From Bacillota bacterium (lineage in GTDB: Bacteria > Bacillota > Sulfobacillia > JAJYWN01 > JAJZPE01): a stretch of DNA of 36,897 nucleotides. The position numbers were made by a program, and so were the translations under genes. Below the pieces are notes generated by a model. That model was not told the origin of the DNA. It worked only from the letters and a program-made list of their open reading frames with translations, and did no database searches. This document shows positions 14,133 through 21,935 of this stretch, piece by piece; within the stretch, counting starts at the first letter, position 1; every line of letters begins with the position of its first letter. Location: contig DASXUT010000031.1 of assembly GCA_036504675.1 (NCBI GenBank), positions 1 through 36,897 on the forward strand. Direction: 5' to 3'.

Positions 14133-15217
14133 CCCAGACCACCTGCCTTGCGCAATCCGGCCAACCCTGTGCGGATCCTCTCGCCGGTCGGCCCGGCCCG
14201 CAAGGCGGCCAACTCTTCCCGGGCAGCGGCCTTCTTATCGGCTACCCCGCGGTCATGCCCGAGGCTGGCCGCCGCGCACAGTCCGGCCAGGCGTCCCCCG
14301 ACCATGGCCGCCGAGGCCTCCTCGACCCCGGACGAATCGCCGGCCACATAGACGTCTTCAACCGTCGTCCGCATGTCCTCGTCGTGCCAGGCCACGTGGC
14401 CACCCAGCTCCGGCAGGTAAACCATCTTGCAGCCGGCCTGCCACATCAATTCGCTCAGCGGGGTCAGGCCGGTCGCCAGGCAGATCACGTCGCAATCAAC
14501 GGGCTCCTCGGTGCCCGGGAGCGGATGCCACTTCTCGTCGAGCCGCCAGACCACCGCCCCCTGGACCTCCCGTTCCCCCACGGCCTCCTTGACTGAATGG
14601 CCGGTCAGGATAGGCACCCCGGCCCGCCGGATCTTGGCCGCGTGGACCAGGTAACCCCCGATGAAGGGGGCCGCCTCGACCACCGCGGCCACCTCCACCC
14701 GGGCCTGGAGCAACTGATAGCTGACGATGAGGCCGATGTTCCCGGCTCCGACCATCAGCACCCGCTTTCCGGGACGCACCCCGTGGACGTTCATCAGCGT
14801 CTGGACGGCTCCGGCGCCGTACACGCCGGGCCGGTCATTACCGGCGAAAGGTAGCATGCGCTCGGCCGCCCCGGTGGCCATGATCGTCCGCTCCGCCCTC
14901 AGTCTGCTCAGCCCGTCCGGCGTCTCTAGATAAAGAACCTTGTCCGAGTAATAGCCAAGGACCGTCGAAGCCAGCCGGACCTCGATGCCGGGCTCCTCCT
15001 CCACCGCCGCCGCCAGCCTCCTGGCGATGACGAAGCCGCGCGTGCCGGCCTCCTGCCGACCCGATCCGAAGAATTTGTGGGTCTGCTTGATCAGTTGGCC
15101 GCCGAGACGCTCGTCACGTTCGATCAAGGCGACAGTCGCCCCTTGCCTGGCGGCGGCCAGAGCGGCGGACAGGCCGGCCGGTCCCGCGCCGACCACGGCG
15201 ATCTCCACCGAGTTCAT
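14129..15217 (-). CDS. FAD/NAD(P)-dependent oxidoreductase (HcnB/SoxA-like subunit)
   Basis: The 362-residue flavoprotein has an N-terminal FAD motif VVGAGPAGLSAALAAARQG (8-26), the GGQLIKQTHKFFGS segment, ATGAAERMLPFAGND, a second nucleotide motif VLMVGAGNIGL near 154-164 and the FAD-site VYVAGDSSGVEEAS. It matches the HcnB/sarcosine-oxidase-alpha-like NAD(P)-FAD subunits of multi-subunit amine or amino-acid dehydrogenases. It lacks the C-terminal BFD domain often fused in relatives; that domain is the separate gene two positions downstream. The ATG overlaps the [2Fe-2S] gene stop as ATGA. It may exchange electrons with NAD(P), with the DadA-like subunit as the substrate-oxidising partner. 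Confidence 0.92.
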   Translation of the reverse strand: MNSVEIAVVGAGPAGLSAALAAARQGATVALIERDERLGGQLIKQTHKFFGSGRQEAGTRGFVIARRLAAAVEEEPGIEVRLASTVLGYYSDKVLYLETPDGLSRLRAERTIMATGAAERMLPFAGNDRPGVYGAGAVQTLMNVHGVRPGKRVLMVGAGNIGLIVSYQLLQARVEVAAVVEAAPFIGGYLVHAAKIRRAGVPILTGHSVKEAVGEREVQGAVVWRLDEKWHPLPGTEEPVDCDVICLATGLTPLSELMWQAGCKMVYLPELGGHVAWHDEDMRTTVEDVYVAGDSSGVEEASAAMVGGRLAGLCAAASLGHDRGVADKKAAAREELAALRAGPTGERIRTGLAGLRKAGGLG

Positions 15218-15519
15218 CGAATTTCACCGTGCCCTTCCTGGCGCTCGACGCGCATCCCCTCGTGCAGGGGTTCCGCGCAGACGCGCACGTTGGGCGTCCC
15301 GTCGACGACCATCAGGCAAGACGAGCAATTGCCAATGGCGCAAAAAAAGCCCCTCGGTCGGTGGAGCCGCGGGCTTACTCTCAGTACCCTGACTCCTGCC
15401 GCGTGCAGGGCCGCGGCAATCGGCTCTCCCTCATGACCGACCAACTCTCGGCCCTCGAACGTGAACCTCACCGGCCGACCCTTGTTGAACTCCAGGATCG
15501 GGTGGTCGATGATCCGCAT
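15214..15519 (-). CDS. [2Fe-2S] ferredoxin subunit (SoxD/HcnA-like)
   Basis: This 101-residue protein has the plant-type ferredoxin motif GFFCAIGNCSSC followed by VRVCAEP, with four cysteines for one [2Fe-2S] cluster, and an N-terminal beta-grasp (RPVRFTFEGRELVGHEGEPI). It matches the HcnA or N-terminal sarcosine oxidase alpha (Fer2_4) domain that pairs with HcnB-like subunits. ATG at 15517-15519 with GAGGGG upstream starts the first gene of the leftward redox operon. Its stop overlaps the next start. I saw no convincing promoter in the 185-bp divergent gap it shares with the YhcN-like gene. Confidence 0.9.
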   Translation of the reverse strand: MRIIDHPILEFNKGRPVRFTFEGRELVGHEGEPIAAALHAAGVRVLRVSPRLHRPRGFFCAIGNCSSCLMVVDGTPNVRVCAEPLHEGMRVERQEGHGEIR

Positions 15520-15704
15520 GGATTGATCCCCTCGATTCGCTCTTGACGAATGCCGAGACGTGACCCGACATACCCAAAAGAAATCATTTCGTCCCCGGGT
15601 CGAGTAATCCTGCGTTGCCCGGTCAAACCTACTCTGGCAGGCTTTCGCCACTCTTGGGACGATTCGAGAACCGGCCCATCAAGACCCGGCGGAGGGGTGC
15701 TGGA

Positions 15705-16298
15705 ATGCCCGGTGCCGACAACCGGAAAAACGCTCCCGACAAGGGCCTGACCTGGACCATTAACGCCGCTCGGCGCCTCTGGCGGCAGTTCGCCCGCCGC
15801 CGAGGACACCGCCCGGCCGCCTTGACGGCCGGGGTGGCGCTGGTGGCCGCAGTCGGGCTCTTGACCGTGGCCGTCCGTCTGGTCGGGCCGCCCCTCCTGA
15901 AACGCGGCCTTCCAGCCGGCAACGTGCTGATCGCCCCGACCACACCGAACGCCCAGAAAGCGGCCCAGGCCGCCGCCAGGGTCCGCGGCGCCCGACCGGT
16001 GGTGGTGGTCTCCATCGGGAACACTATCGTCGTCGGACTCGACCCCAAGGCCACCCCGGCAGCCAGCATCCCTCGGGTCGTCGAGGGAGTCCGCCGGGCC
16101 CTGGGGCCGTTCCCCCGCGACGAGGGGGCCATCAATGACCCGGCCAATCCAAGTATCGCCCAAGTTTACGCGACGACCGACGCCGCGGCCGTGCAGGGGC
16201 TGACCTCTCTGGCCCAACACTTGAACGGTGGGGCCCCCCTGGCCTCGCTGATAGGCGACCTAATCCCGCTGCTCCGGACGGCGGCGGGGGCGCCCTGA
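15705..16298 (+). CDS. YhcN/YlaJ-like sporulation membrane protein
   Basis: The 197-residue product has a basic N-terminus (1-37), one transmembrane segment (about 38-60) and an exposed domain with VVVVSIGNTIVVGLDPK, IAQVYATTDAAAVQGL and a C-terminal hydrophobic helix (LASLIGDLIPLL). That order (a GNTxxVGLD strand, a predicted helix, a VYVxxD-type strand, an ending helix) is the pattern of YhcN/YlaJ proteins, which are spore lipoproteins in Bacillus. Unlike them it has no lipobox; the membrane helix replaces the lipid anchor. ATG at 15705 has GGAGGGG at 15691-15697, spacing 7. It stands alone between two minus-strand operons. Confidence 0.68.
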   Translation: MPGADNRKNAPDKGLTWTINAARRLWRQFARRRGHRPAALTAGVALVAAVGLLTVAVRLVGPPLLKRGLPAGNVLIAPTTPNAQKAAQAAARVRGARPVVVVSIGNTIVVGLDPKATPAASIPRVVEGVRRALGPFPRDEGAINDPANPSIAQVYATTDAAAVQGLTSLAQHLNGGAPLASLIGDLIPLLRTAAGAP

Positions 16299-16362
16299 AC
16301 TCCCCACCGCCGGACTACCGTCACTCGAACACGTCAGGTTAATGCGGCCGATGACGCAAATC

Positions 16363-16394
16363 GGTCGGGCGCCGCCAGATGGTGGCGCCCGACC
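16363..16394. terminator. Hairpin between the YhcN-like gene and livF
   Basis: A perfect 11-bp stem, GGTCGGGCGCC (16363-16373) / GGCGCCCGACC (16384-16394), lies between the convergent YhcN-like gene and livF. There is no clear T-run on either side, so termination strength is uncertain. A second hairpin, CCGCGC-TTCG-GCGCGG (16436-16451), directly abuts the livF stop. Confidence 0.6.
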
Positions 16395-16451
16395 TGGTCG
16401 TTGCCTTAGCCCGCCTTGATGACCATGGTTCGGTGCCGCGCTTCGGCGCGG

Positions 16452-17165
16452 TCAGTTTTCCCCGAGGTAGACCCGGCGGACCATCTCGTTCCGCCGCAGG
16501 GCCGCAGCCATGTCGTGGAGGGCGATAGCCCCCGTCTGGATGACATAACCACGGCTGGCGACCTGTAAGGCCTGGTGGGCGTTTTGTTCAACCAGGAGGA
16601 TGGTCGTCCCCAACCGGTTGAGTTCACCGATGATGTCGAAGATCTGCTCCACGAGGACGGGAGCCAACCCCATCGACGGTTCGTCGAGCAGGAGGATCTT
16701 CGGGTTCATCATCAGGGCCCTCCCGATCGCCAGCATCTGTTGCTCCCCGCCCGAGAGAGTCCCGCCCTTCTGGCCCAGTCTTTCCTTGAGCCGCGGGAAG
16801 AGGGCGGCGACGCGCTCTAGCCCCCTGGTGACCTCGGCTCGCGTCGGGCAGACGAACGCCCCCATCTCGAGGTTCTCGCGGACCGTGAGGCGGGGGAAAA
16901 TCTTCCGCCCCTCGGGGACGTGACCGACTCGATGGTTGGCGATGACATGGGGCGGCAACCCATCGATCCTCTGCCCTTCCAGGTAGACCTCTCCTTGCCT
17001 GGGCCTGAGCAAACCGGAGATGGTCTTGAGGGTGGTCGACTTGCCCGCCCCGTTCGACCCGATCAAGGTGACGATCTCGCCTTGGTCGACCGTCAACGAG
17101 ATTCCCTTGACCGCGTGGATGACCCCGTAATAGGTGTGCAGGTTGCGCAGCTCAAGCAAGGCCAC
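16452..17165 (-). CDS. livF: Amino-acid ABC transporter ATP-binding protein LivF
   Basis: The 237-residue ATPase has Walker A GSNGAGKST (about 36-44), the ABC signature LSGGEQQ, Walker B ILLLDEPSMGL and the H-loop region VEQNA. The short C-terminus, the TYYGVIHAVKGISL start and PEGRKIFPRLTVREN are typical of LivF, one of the two ATPases of the HAAT family importers for branched-chain amino acids. The GTG start overlaps the livG end by 14 nt. It is the last gene of livKHMGF; a TTCG-loop hairpin follows the stop. Confidence 0.95.
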   Translation of the reverse strand: MALLELRNLHTYYGVIHAVKGISLTVDQGEIVTLIGSNGAGKSTTLKTISGLLRPRQGEVYLEGQRIDGLPPHVIANHRVGHVPEGRKIFPRLTVRENLEMGAFVCPTRAEVTRGLERVAALFPRLKERLGQKGGTLSGGEQQMLAIGRALMMNPKILLLDEPSMGLAPVLVEQIFDIIGELNRLGTTILLVEQNAHQALQVASRGYVIQTGAIALHDMAAALRRNEMVRRVYLGEN

Positions 17166-17955
17166 CGGCGATCACCCCCTGACTGGCGGCCCCGCGGCCC
17201 AGGTAGGCCTCGATCACCCGCGGGTCGCGCTGGACTTCCTGGGGCGTGCCCTCGGCGATCTTGACCCCGTAGTCGAGGACGGTCACCCGCTCGGAGATGC
17301 CCATGACCACCTGCATGTGGTGCTCGATGAGGAGGATGCTGATCCCCAGCTCGTCGCGGAGGCGCCGGATCAGGGCCGTCGTCGCCTCCGTCTCCTTCGG
17401 GTTCATGCCGGCCGTGGGTTCATCCAGGAGGAGCAGTTTCGGCCGGGAGGCCAGGGCCCGGGCGATCTCCAGGCGTCGCTGATCACCGTAGGCCAGGTTT
17501 CGGGCCAGTTCGTCTCCGCGTCCCCGCAGGCCGCAATAGGCCAGCAGTTGAACGGCCCGCTTGACGGCCTCCTTCTCCTCCCTGGCCATCCGGCGTGAGT
17601 TGAAGAGCACGTCGCCGAGCCCCGCGAGGAGGCGCGCGTGCATCCCGACCAGGACGTTCTCGACGGCGGTCATCGTCGCGAAGAGCCGGATGTTCTGGAA
17701 GGTCCGGGTGATCCCGAGGTTGGTGATCTGGTCCGGCGTCCGGCCGTGCAGAGAATGACCGTCAAAGACCAGTTCGCCAGAGGTGGCCGGGTTTATCCCG
17801 GTGACCAGGTTGAAGAACGTCGTCTTACCCGCCCCGTTCGGCCCGATGATACTGGCGATGATCCCTCTCTCCAGGACGAAATCGAGGTCGCTGACGGCCG
17901 TCAGGCCGCCGAAGCGTTTGGCCACCTTCCTGGCTTCAAGCAAGGCCACGGCCAT
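17152..17955 (-). CDS. livG: Amino-acid ABC transporter ATP-binding protein LivG
   Basis: The 267-residue ATPase has Walker A GPNGAGKTT, the LivG-type insert RTFQNIRLFATMTAVENV, a signature-region LAYGDQRRLEIARAL and Walker B LLLLDEPTAGMNPKE. The ATG at 17953-17955 follows GGGGGTG and overlaps the livM end by 20 nt. It pairs with LivF to power the LivH/LivM channel at the inner face of the membrane. A longer frame upstream (to 18093) only translates the livM tail out of frame. Confidence 0.95.
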   Translation of the reverse strand: MAVALLEARKVAKRFGGLTAVSDLDFVLERGIIASIIGPNGAGKTTFFNLVTGINPATSGELVFDGHSLHGRTPDQITNLGITRTFQNIRLFATMTAVENVLVGMHARLLAGLGDVLFNSRRMAREEKEAVKRAVQLLAYCGLRGRGDELARNLAYGDQRRLEIARALASRPKLLLLDEPTAGMNPKETEATTALIRRLRDELGISILLIEHHMQVVMGISERVTVLDYGVKIAEGTPQEVQRDPRVIEAYLGRGAASQGVIAGGLA

Positions 17956-19330
17956 CACCCCCAAGCGGGGCGGCGGGTGACCCTGGTCCGACCACAGCCC
18001 CGCCCCTCCCGCCGTGCCCCTCGATGGCCGGTCCCTCTCCTGGAACCCCCGCTCCCGGCAGCGGCGGACCCGTCGACGTCGGCGTGTCGACATCCTCCCC
18101 CGCGGCCTGTTCGAGCTCGTGCTTCCGGCGTTCCGCCGGAATCAAACCAGTTGGTCGGTAGATCATCATGATGATGAGGATCAGCCCGAAGACCAGTTTC
18201 TCGTACTTGGCGATTTCGAGCTGCGTCGGCAGCTTCAGGATCCCCGAGTTGCGCAGCTGGCTGAACCAGTCCGAGAGGGACTTGAGCACCTGGAGTTGAA
18301 GGACGACCACGCAGGTGGCTCCGATCAGGGCTCCAGGGATGCTCCCCATCCCGCCGAGAATGACCATCGCCAGGACCCCGATGGACTCCATGAATGAGAA
18401 GCTCGAGGGGTCGATGAAGGTCTGCTTGGAGGCGAAAACGGCGCCCATGGCCCCGGCAAAAGACGCCCCCATGGCGAAGGCGAGGAGCTTCATCCGGACG
18501 ACCGGAACGCCCATGGCCGCGGCCGCCGTCTCGTCCTCCCGAATGGCTTCCCACGCCCTCCCGATGCGGGAGCGCTCGAGCCGCCTGGCCACGGTGATGA
18601 CCACCAAGACGATCAGGAGGACGAGGAAGTAATAGTGGATGCCTTGGGAAAGCTTCAGGCCGAAGATGGCCGGCGCCTGAACCGGGCTGATCCCGTTGGG
18701 TCCATTGGTGATGTTGATCGGTTTGTCCAGGTTGTTCAAGACGATCCGGATGATCTCCCCAAAGCCGAGGGTGACGATGGCCAGGTAATCGCCTTTGAGG
18801 CGGAGCACTGGGAGACCGAGGAGGATGCCGGCCGTGGCCGCGGCCATCACCGCCAAGACGAGGAACAGCCAGAACCAGTCGCCGTTCAGCGGAAAGCTGA
18901 CCACACTCTTGGCGATGAAGTTGCCGGCCTGGCTGGAGCCGAAGATCCCCCAGACATAGGCCCCGGTAGCGTAAAAGGCCACGTAGCCCAGGTCGAGTAG
19001 GCCGGCGAACCCGACCACGATGTTCAGTCCCAAGGCCAGAGCCATGTAGATTCCGACCTGGATGGCCACATCCAGGTAGTACCGGTTGAGGAGACCGATC
19101 CCCGGGAGGAGGACCCCCAGGGTCACGACGGCCATGGCCAGCTTGTACCGGTTGTCGAAGCGGGCGTAATAGATGGCCAGAAGGGATCCGATAAAGACGA
19201 GGAAGGCGATGACCGACCTTGGAATCGCGGCCACAACGGCCGTCGTCAGGACGATCAGGCCGGCGACGGCCAGGGGCTTTTCGCTCATCCTACCCCAGAT
19301 CCGGTCGAACAGGGCGACTAGGATACTCAC
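17936..19330 (-). CDS. livM: Amino-acid ABC transporter permease LivM
   Basis: The 464-residue protein has about ten membrane segments and the LivM signatures ALGLNIVVGFAGLLDLGYVA, LRLKGDYLAIVTLGFGEIIR and AFAMGASFAGAMGAVFA. The GTG at 19328-19330 is preferred because AGGAGGTGA lies 8 nt upstream; a GTG at 19339 overlaps that sequence. After the usual end (about RPTGLIPAERRKHELEQA) it carries about 55 extra residues rich in Gly, Pro and Ala without membrane character, which overlap the livG start. LivM forms the transmembrane pore with LivH. Confidence 0.94.
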   Translation of the reverse strand: MSILVALFDRIWGRMSEKPLAVAGLIVLTTAVVAAIPRSVIAFLVFIGSLLAIYYARFDNRYKLAMAVVTLGVLLPGIGLLNRYYLDVAIQVGIYMALALGLNIVVGFAGLLDLGYVAFYATGAYVWGIFGSSQAGNFIAKSVVSFPLNGDWFWLFLVLAVMAAATAGILLGLPVLRLKGDYLAIVTLGFGEIIRIVLNNLDKPINITNGPNGISPVQAPAIFGLKLSQGIHYYFLVLLIVLVVITVARRLERSRIGRAWEAIREDETAAAAMGVPVVRMKLLAFAMGASFAGAMGAVFASKQTFIDPSSFSFMESIGVLAMVILGGMGSIPGALIGATCVVVLQLQVLKSLSDWFSQLRNSGILKLPTQLEIAKYEKLVFGLILIIMMIYRPTGLIPAERRKHELEQAAGEDVDTPTSTGPPLPGAGVPGEGPAIEGHGGRGGAVVGPGSPAAPLGGDGRGLA

Positions 19331-19342
19331 GGCCGTCACCTC

Positions 19343-20302
19343 CTAAGCTTTCTCGTGGACGGTCTCGCCCAGGAGACCGCTGGGTTTGAGGATCAGCACG
19401 AGGATCAGGATGACGAAAGCGATGACGTCCTTGTATTCAGCCCCGAAGGCCCCACGGGTGAAGACTCCAAGATAGGCTGAGCCGAGCGATTCGATCAGGC
19501 CCAGCAGGACGCCGCCAAGCATGGCCCCGGGAATGCTGCCGATGCCGCCGAAGACGGCCGCGGTGAAAGCCTTGATCCCCAAGATGAAGCCGACGTACGG
19601 ATGGATCAGGGTGTACTGCATGGCGAAAAGCACCCCAGCTGCGCCACCGAGGGCCCCGCCGATGAGAAAGGTCAGGGTGATGACCACGTTCACGTTGACC
19701 CCCAGCAGGCTGGCGGTGGCTTGGTCCTGGGCGACCGCCCTGAGGGCCCGCCCCATCCGGGTCCGGTTGACGAAGGCGGTCAGGCCGAACATGATCGCCA
19801 GGCACACGGCCACCAGGATGATCGTCTTGACCGGCAGGTCGACCAGACTCGAGAGCCCAAGCGTCTGCCGGTAGAGAACCGGAGTGCTCAGGTAGAACGC
19901 GTTTCTCCAGAGGCCTTCGAAGAGGCGCACGGCGTCCTGGAGAAAGAAGGAGACGCCGATCGCCGAAATCAGCGGGACCAGCCTGGAAGCCCCGCGGAGG
20001 GGACGGTACGCCACCCGCTCCATGCCCGCCGCCACGGCCCCCGCAAAGGCCATCGCGAAAAGGAGGGCGATGATTAGGGAGACAAAGGCCGGCATCGCCG
20101 CCAGAAGCCCCGACGACTGCAGGATGAGGAGGGCTTCGGTTCCGGCGAAGGCCCCGATCATGAAAATCTCGCTGTGGGCGAAGTTGATAAACTCGAGGAC
20201 CCCGTACACCATGGTGTAACCAAGGGCGACCAGGGCGTACACGAAGCCCAGGGTCAATCCATCGATGATGACCTGGGGCAGCATGGATAGGGATTCCTGC
20301 AT
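19343..20302 (-). CDS. livH: Amino-acid ABC transporter permease LivH
   Basis: The 319-residue permease has about eight membrane segments and the LivH marks VIIDGLTLGFVYALVALGYT, MVYGVLEFINFAHSEIFMIG, RMGRALRAVAQDQATASLLG and AFTAAVFGGIGSIPGAMLGG. ATG at 20300-20302 has AAAGGACG upstream. It sits between livM (12-bp gap) and the livK-livH hairpin. With LivM it forms the membrane channel of the importer. Confidence 0.95.
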   Translation of the reverse strand: MQESLSMLPQVIIDGLTLGFVYALVALGYTMVYGVLEFINFAHSEIFMIGAFAGTEALLILQSSGLLAAMPAFVSLIIALLFAMAFAGAVAAGMERVAYRPLRGASRLVPLISAIGVSFFLQDAVRLFEGLWRNAFYLSTPVLYRQTLGLSSLVDLPVKTIILVAVCLAIMFGLTAFVNRTRMGRALRAVAQDQATASLLGVNVNVVITLTFLIGGALGGAAGVLFAMQYTLIHPYVGFILGIKAFTAAVFGGIGSIPGAMLGGVLLGLIESLGSAYLGVFTRGAFGAEYKDVIAFVILILVLILKPSGLLGETVHEKA

Positions 20303-20325
20303 GGGCAGACGTCCTTTCCAGGCAA

Positions 20326-20354
20326 GACGAGGGGGCCACGGGCGCCCCCTCGTC
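20326..20354 (-). terminator. Intercistronic hairpin between livK and livH (attenuating terminator or mRNA stabiliser)
   Basis: On the minus strand a perfect 11-bp stem, GACGAGGGGGC / GCCCCCTCGTC, with a 7-nt loop begins 15 nt after the livK stop and is followed by TTGCCTGG. The T-run is poor, so partial termination or 3'-end protection of livK mRNA is more likely than full termination. Such hairpins commonly raise binding-protein levels over those of the membrane subunits. Confidence 0.7.
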
Positions 20355-20369
20355 AACCCGCCTTCAAAC

Positions 20370-21539
20370 TTACGGCTTGCCCGAGAGTTCCGCGGCGAGT
20401 TCGCCCGGATACTTCTGCGCCTTGATCTCGAAGATGTAGATCTTGGCCTTCAGGTTGTCGCCCTTGGAGTCGAACTCCACCGGGCCGACGACCCCGCTAT
20501 AGACGACCTTGCGCACCTGGGTCGAGACGTCGACCCGAGCCGGCAGCTTGCCGCCGGCGGCCTTGATCGCCGCCTCGATGGCCAAGAGGCCGATGTTGGT
20601 CGAGTCGTAGCCATAGGCTGAGTAGGCCCCGATGTCTTTGCCGAACTCGGTCTTGTACTTCGCGGCAAAAGCCTTGCCGGCGTCGCTCTTGGTCACGTCG
20701 CCCGCGGCCGTCGTATAGACCACTCCGACCGCATCCTTGCCCGCGATATCGACCAGGCCCTTGTCATCGATCCCGTCGGCTCCCATGAAGTAGGCCGTAA
20801 TCTTCTTCTCCCGGGCCTGTTTGATCAGCTGGCCAGCCTCCGGGTACATGCCTCCGTAGTAGATCAAGTCCGGCTTTTTCACCTTGACCTGATTGAGGAC
20901 TGAACTGAAGTCGACCTCGCCCTGGGTGATTCCCTCAAAGCCGAGGACATTGACGCCGATGGCGGCGGCCTTCTTCCGAAACTCATCGGCGACACCCTGC
21001 CCGTAAGTGGTCTTGTCATGAATGACAAAGACCGACTTGGCCTTCAGTGTCTCCGCCGCGTACCTTGCTCCCCAGGGACCCTGGAAGTCGTCGCGACCGC
21101 AGATCCGGTTGACGTTTGGCAAACCGCGGTCGGTGACCTTGGGGTTGGTGTTGGCCGGGGAAACCTGAGTCAGGTTGTCCTTGGCGTAAACCTCGGAGGA
21201 CGGAATGGCCACACTGGAATTCAAGTGTCCGACGACCAGCAGCACCTCTTTGTCGGCGATGAGCTTTTCGGCTACGGCCACGCCCACCTTGGGGTCGGCC
21301 TGGTCGTCCTGAGGGACGAACTGGAGATCGAAGCCGAGCTTCTTGAACTTCTCCTGGTTCTCCTCGACGGCCATCTGGACACCCAATTTGATGGCCTCGC
21401 CCATCGAAGATTGCGACCCGGAAAGCGGACTCACACTGGCCACCTTGATGACCTTTGGTTTGGCGGCGCACCCAGTCATGGCCGTAACGGCAACCAGGGC
21501 TGCGATGACCGGAAGGATGAGCCATCTGCTCTTCCGCAT
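20370..21539 (-). CDS. livK: Amino-acid ABC transporter substrate-binding lipoprotein LivK/BraC-like
   Basis: The 389-residue protein begins MRKSRWLILPVIAALVAV and has a lipobox MTGC (Cys24), so the mature protein is lipid-anchored outside the membrane. The domain is Peripla_BP_6 type: VASVSPLSGSQSSMGEAIKLG, VVGHLNSSVAIPSSEVY, NRICGRDDFQGPWGA and SAYGYDSTNIGLLAIEAA. It should capture branched-chain or related amino acids for LivHMGF. The start is either ATG at 21539 (GGGGAGG 13 nt upstream) or GTG at 21551, which is almost adjacent to GGGGAGG. It is first in the operon. The leader (21552-21790) has an AT-rich pocket near 21685-21692 but no promoter I can define. Confidence 0.94.
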   Translation of the reverse strand: MRKSRWLILPVIAALVAVTAMTGCAAKPKVIKVASVSPLSGSQSSMGEAIKLGVQMAVEENQEKFKKLGFDLQFVPQDDQADPKVGVAVAEKLIADKEVLLVVGHLNSSVAIPSSEVYAKDNLTQVSPANTNPKVTDRGLPNVNRICGRDDFQGPWGARYAAETLKAKSVFVIHDKTTYGQGVADEFRKKAAAIGVNVLGFEGITQGEVDFSSVLNQVKVKKPDLIYYGGMYPEAGQLIKQAREKKITAYFMGADGIDDKGLVDIAGKDAVGVVYTTAAGDVTKSDAGKAFAAKYKTEFGKDIGAYSAYGYDSTNIGLLAIEAAIKAAGGKLPARVDVSTQVRKVVYSGVVGPVEFDSKGDNLKAKIYIFEIKAQKYPGELAAELSGKP

Positions 21540-21790
21540 GGAAAAATTCACACCTCCCCACGGCAGTTGGACCCCTTTTCCCCGCCAGGAACGGATGGAC
21601 GGCTGCTTGGCTCCGCCGGTTGCCCCCTTTCGGGCCCCTCCTTTGCCAGCCGAGAGGCAACTCCGGGATGGTTATCCACCGATTCTATATTACAGCAATC
21701 ATCGGAATTTCCTGCCACGCAGCGGCTGGGCGAGGCACTTTTGGGCATCTCGGGGGTCGAGGGCCATCCGGTCAATGGCGGTCAAAAGAC

Positions 21791-21817
21791 AAAAAAAGAG
21801 TCCGCAAGAGCGGGCTC
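21791..21817 (-). terminator. Intrinsic terminator for the fmdB-like unit
   Basis: On the minus strand GAGCCCGC-TCTT-GCGGACTC (one G-T wobble) is followed by seven T residues (plus coordinates 21791-21797). It ends the fmdB-like unit and separates it from livK downstream. A further imperfect hairpin, 21891-21900/21908-21917, lies between the fmdB-like stop and this terminator. Confidence 0.88.
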
Positions 21818-21935
21818 ACTTGTGTCCTCCTTCGAAGACAGCGCGTTGCGATGGGATCCCTGGAGATATCCCGGAGGCCAAGCCGGGAGGTTCCCGGGAG
21901 AGCCGGGCTCCCGGAAAGGGGTTCCCCTCAGAACC

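Noticed and set aside
15520-15704. Promoters for the redox operon and the YhcN-like gene
   Set aside because: TTGACC and TATGTC on the minus strand, and a CCTACTC on the plus strand, occur without correctly spaced partners.
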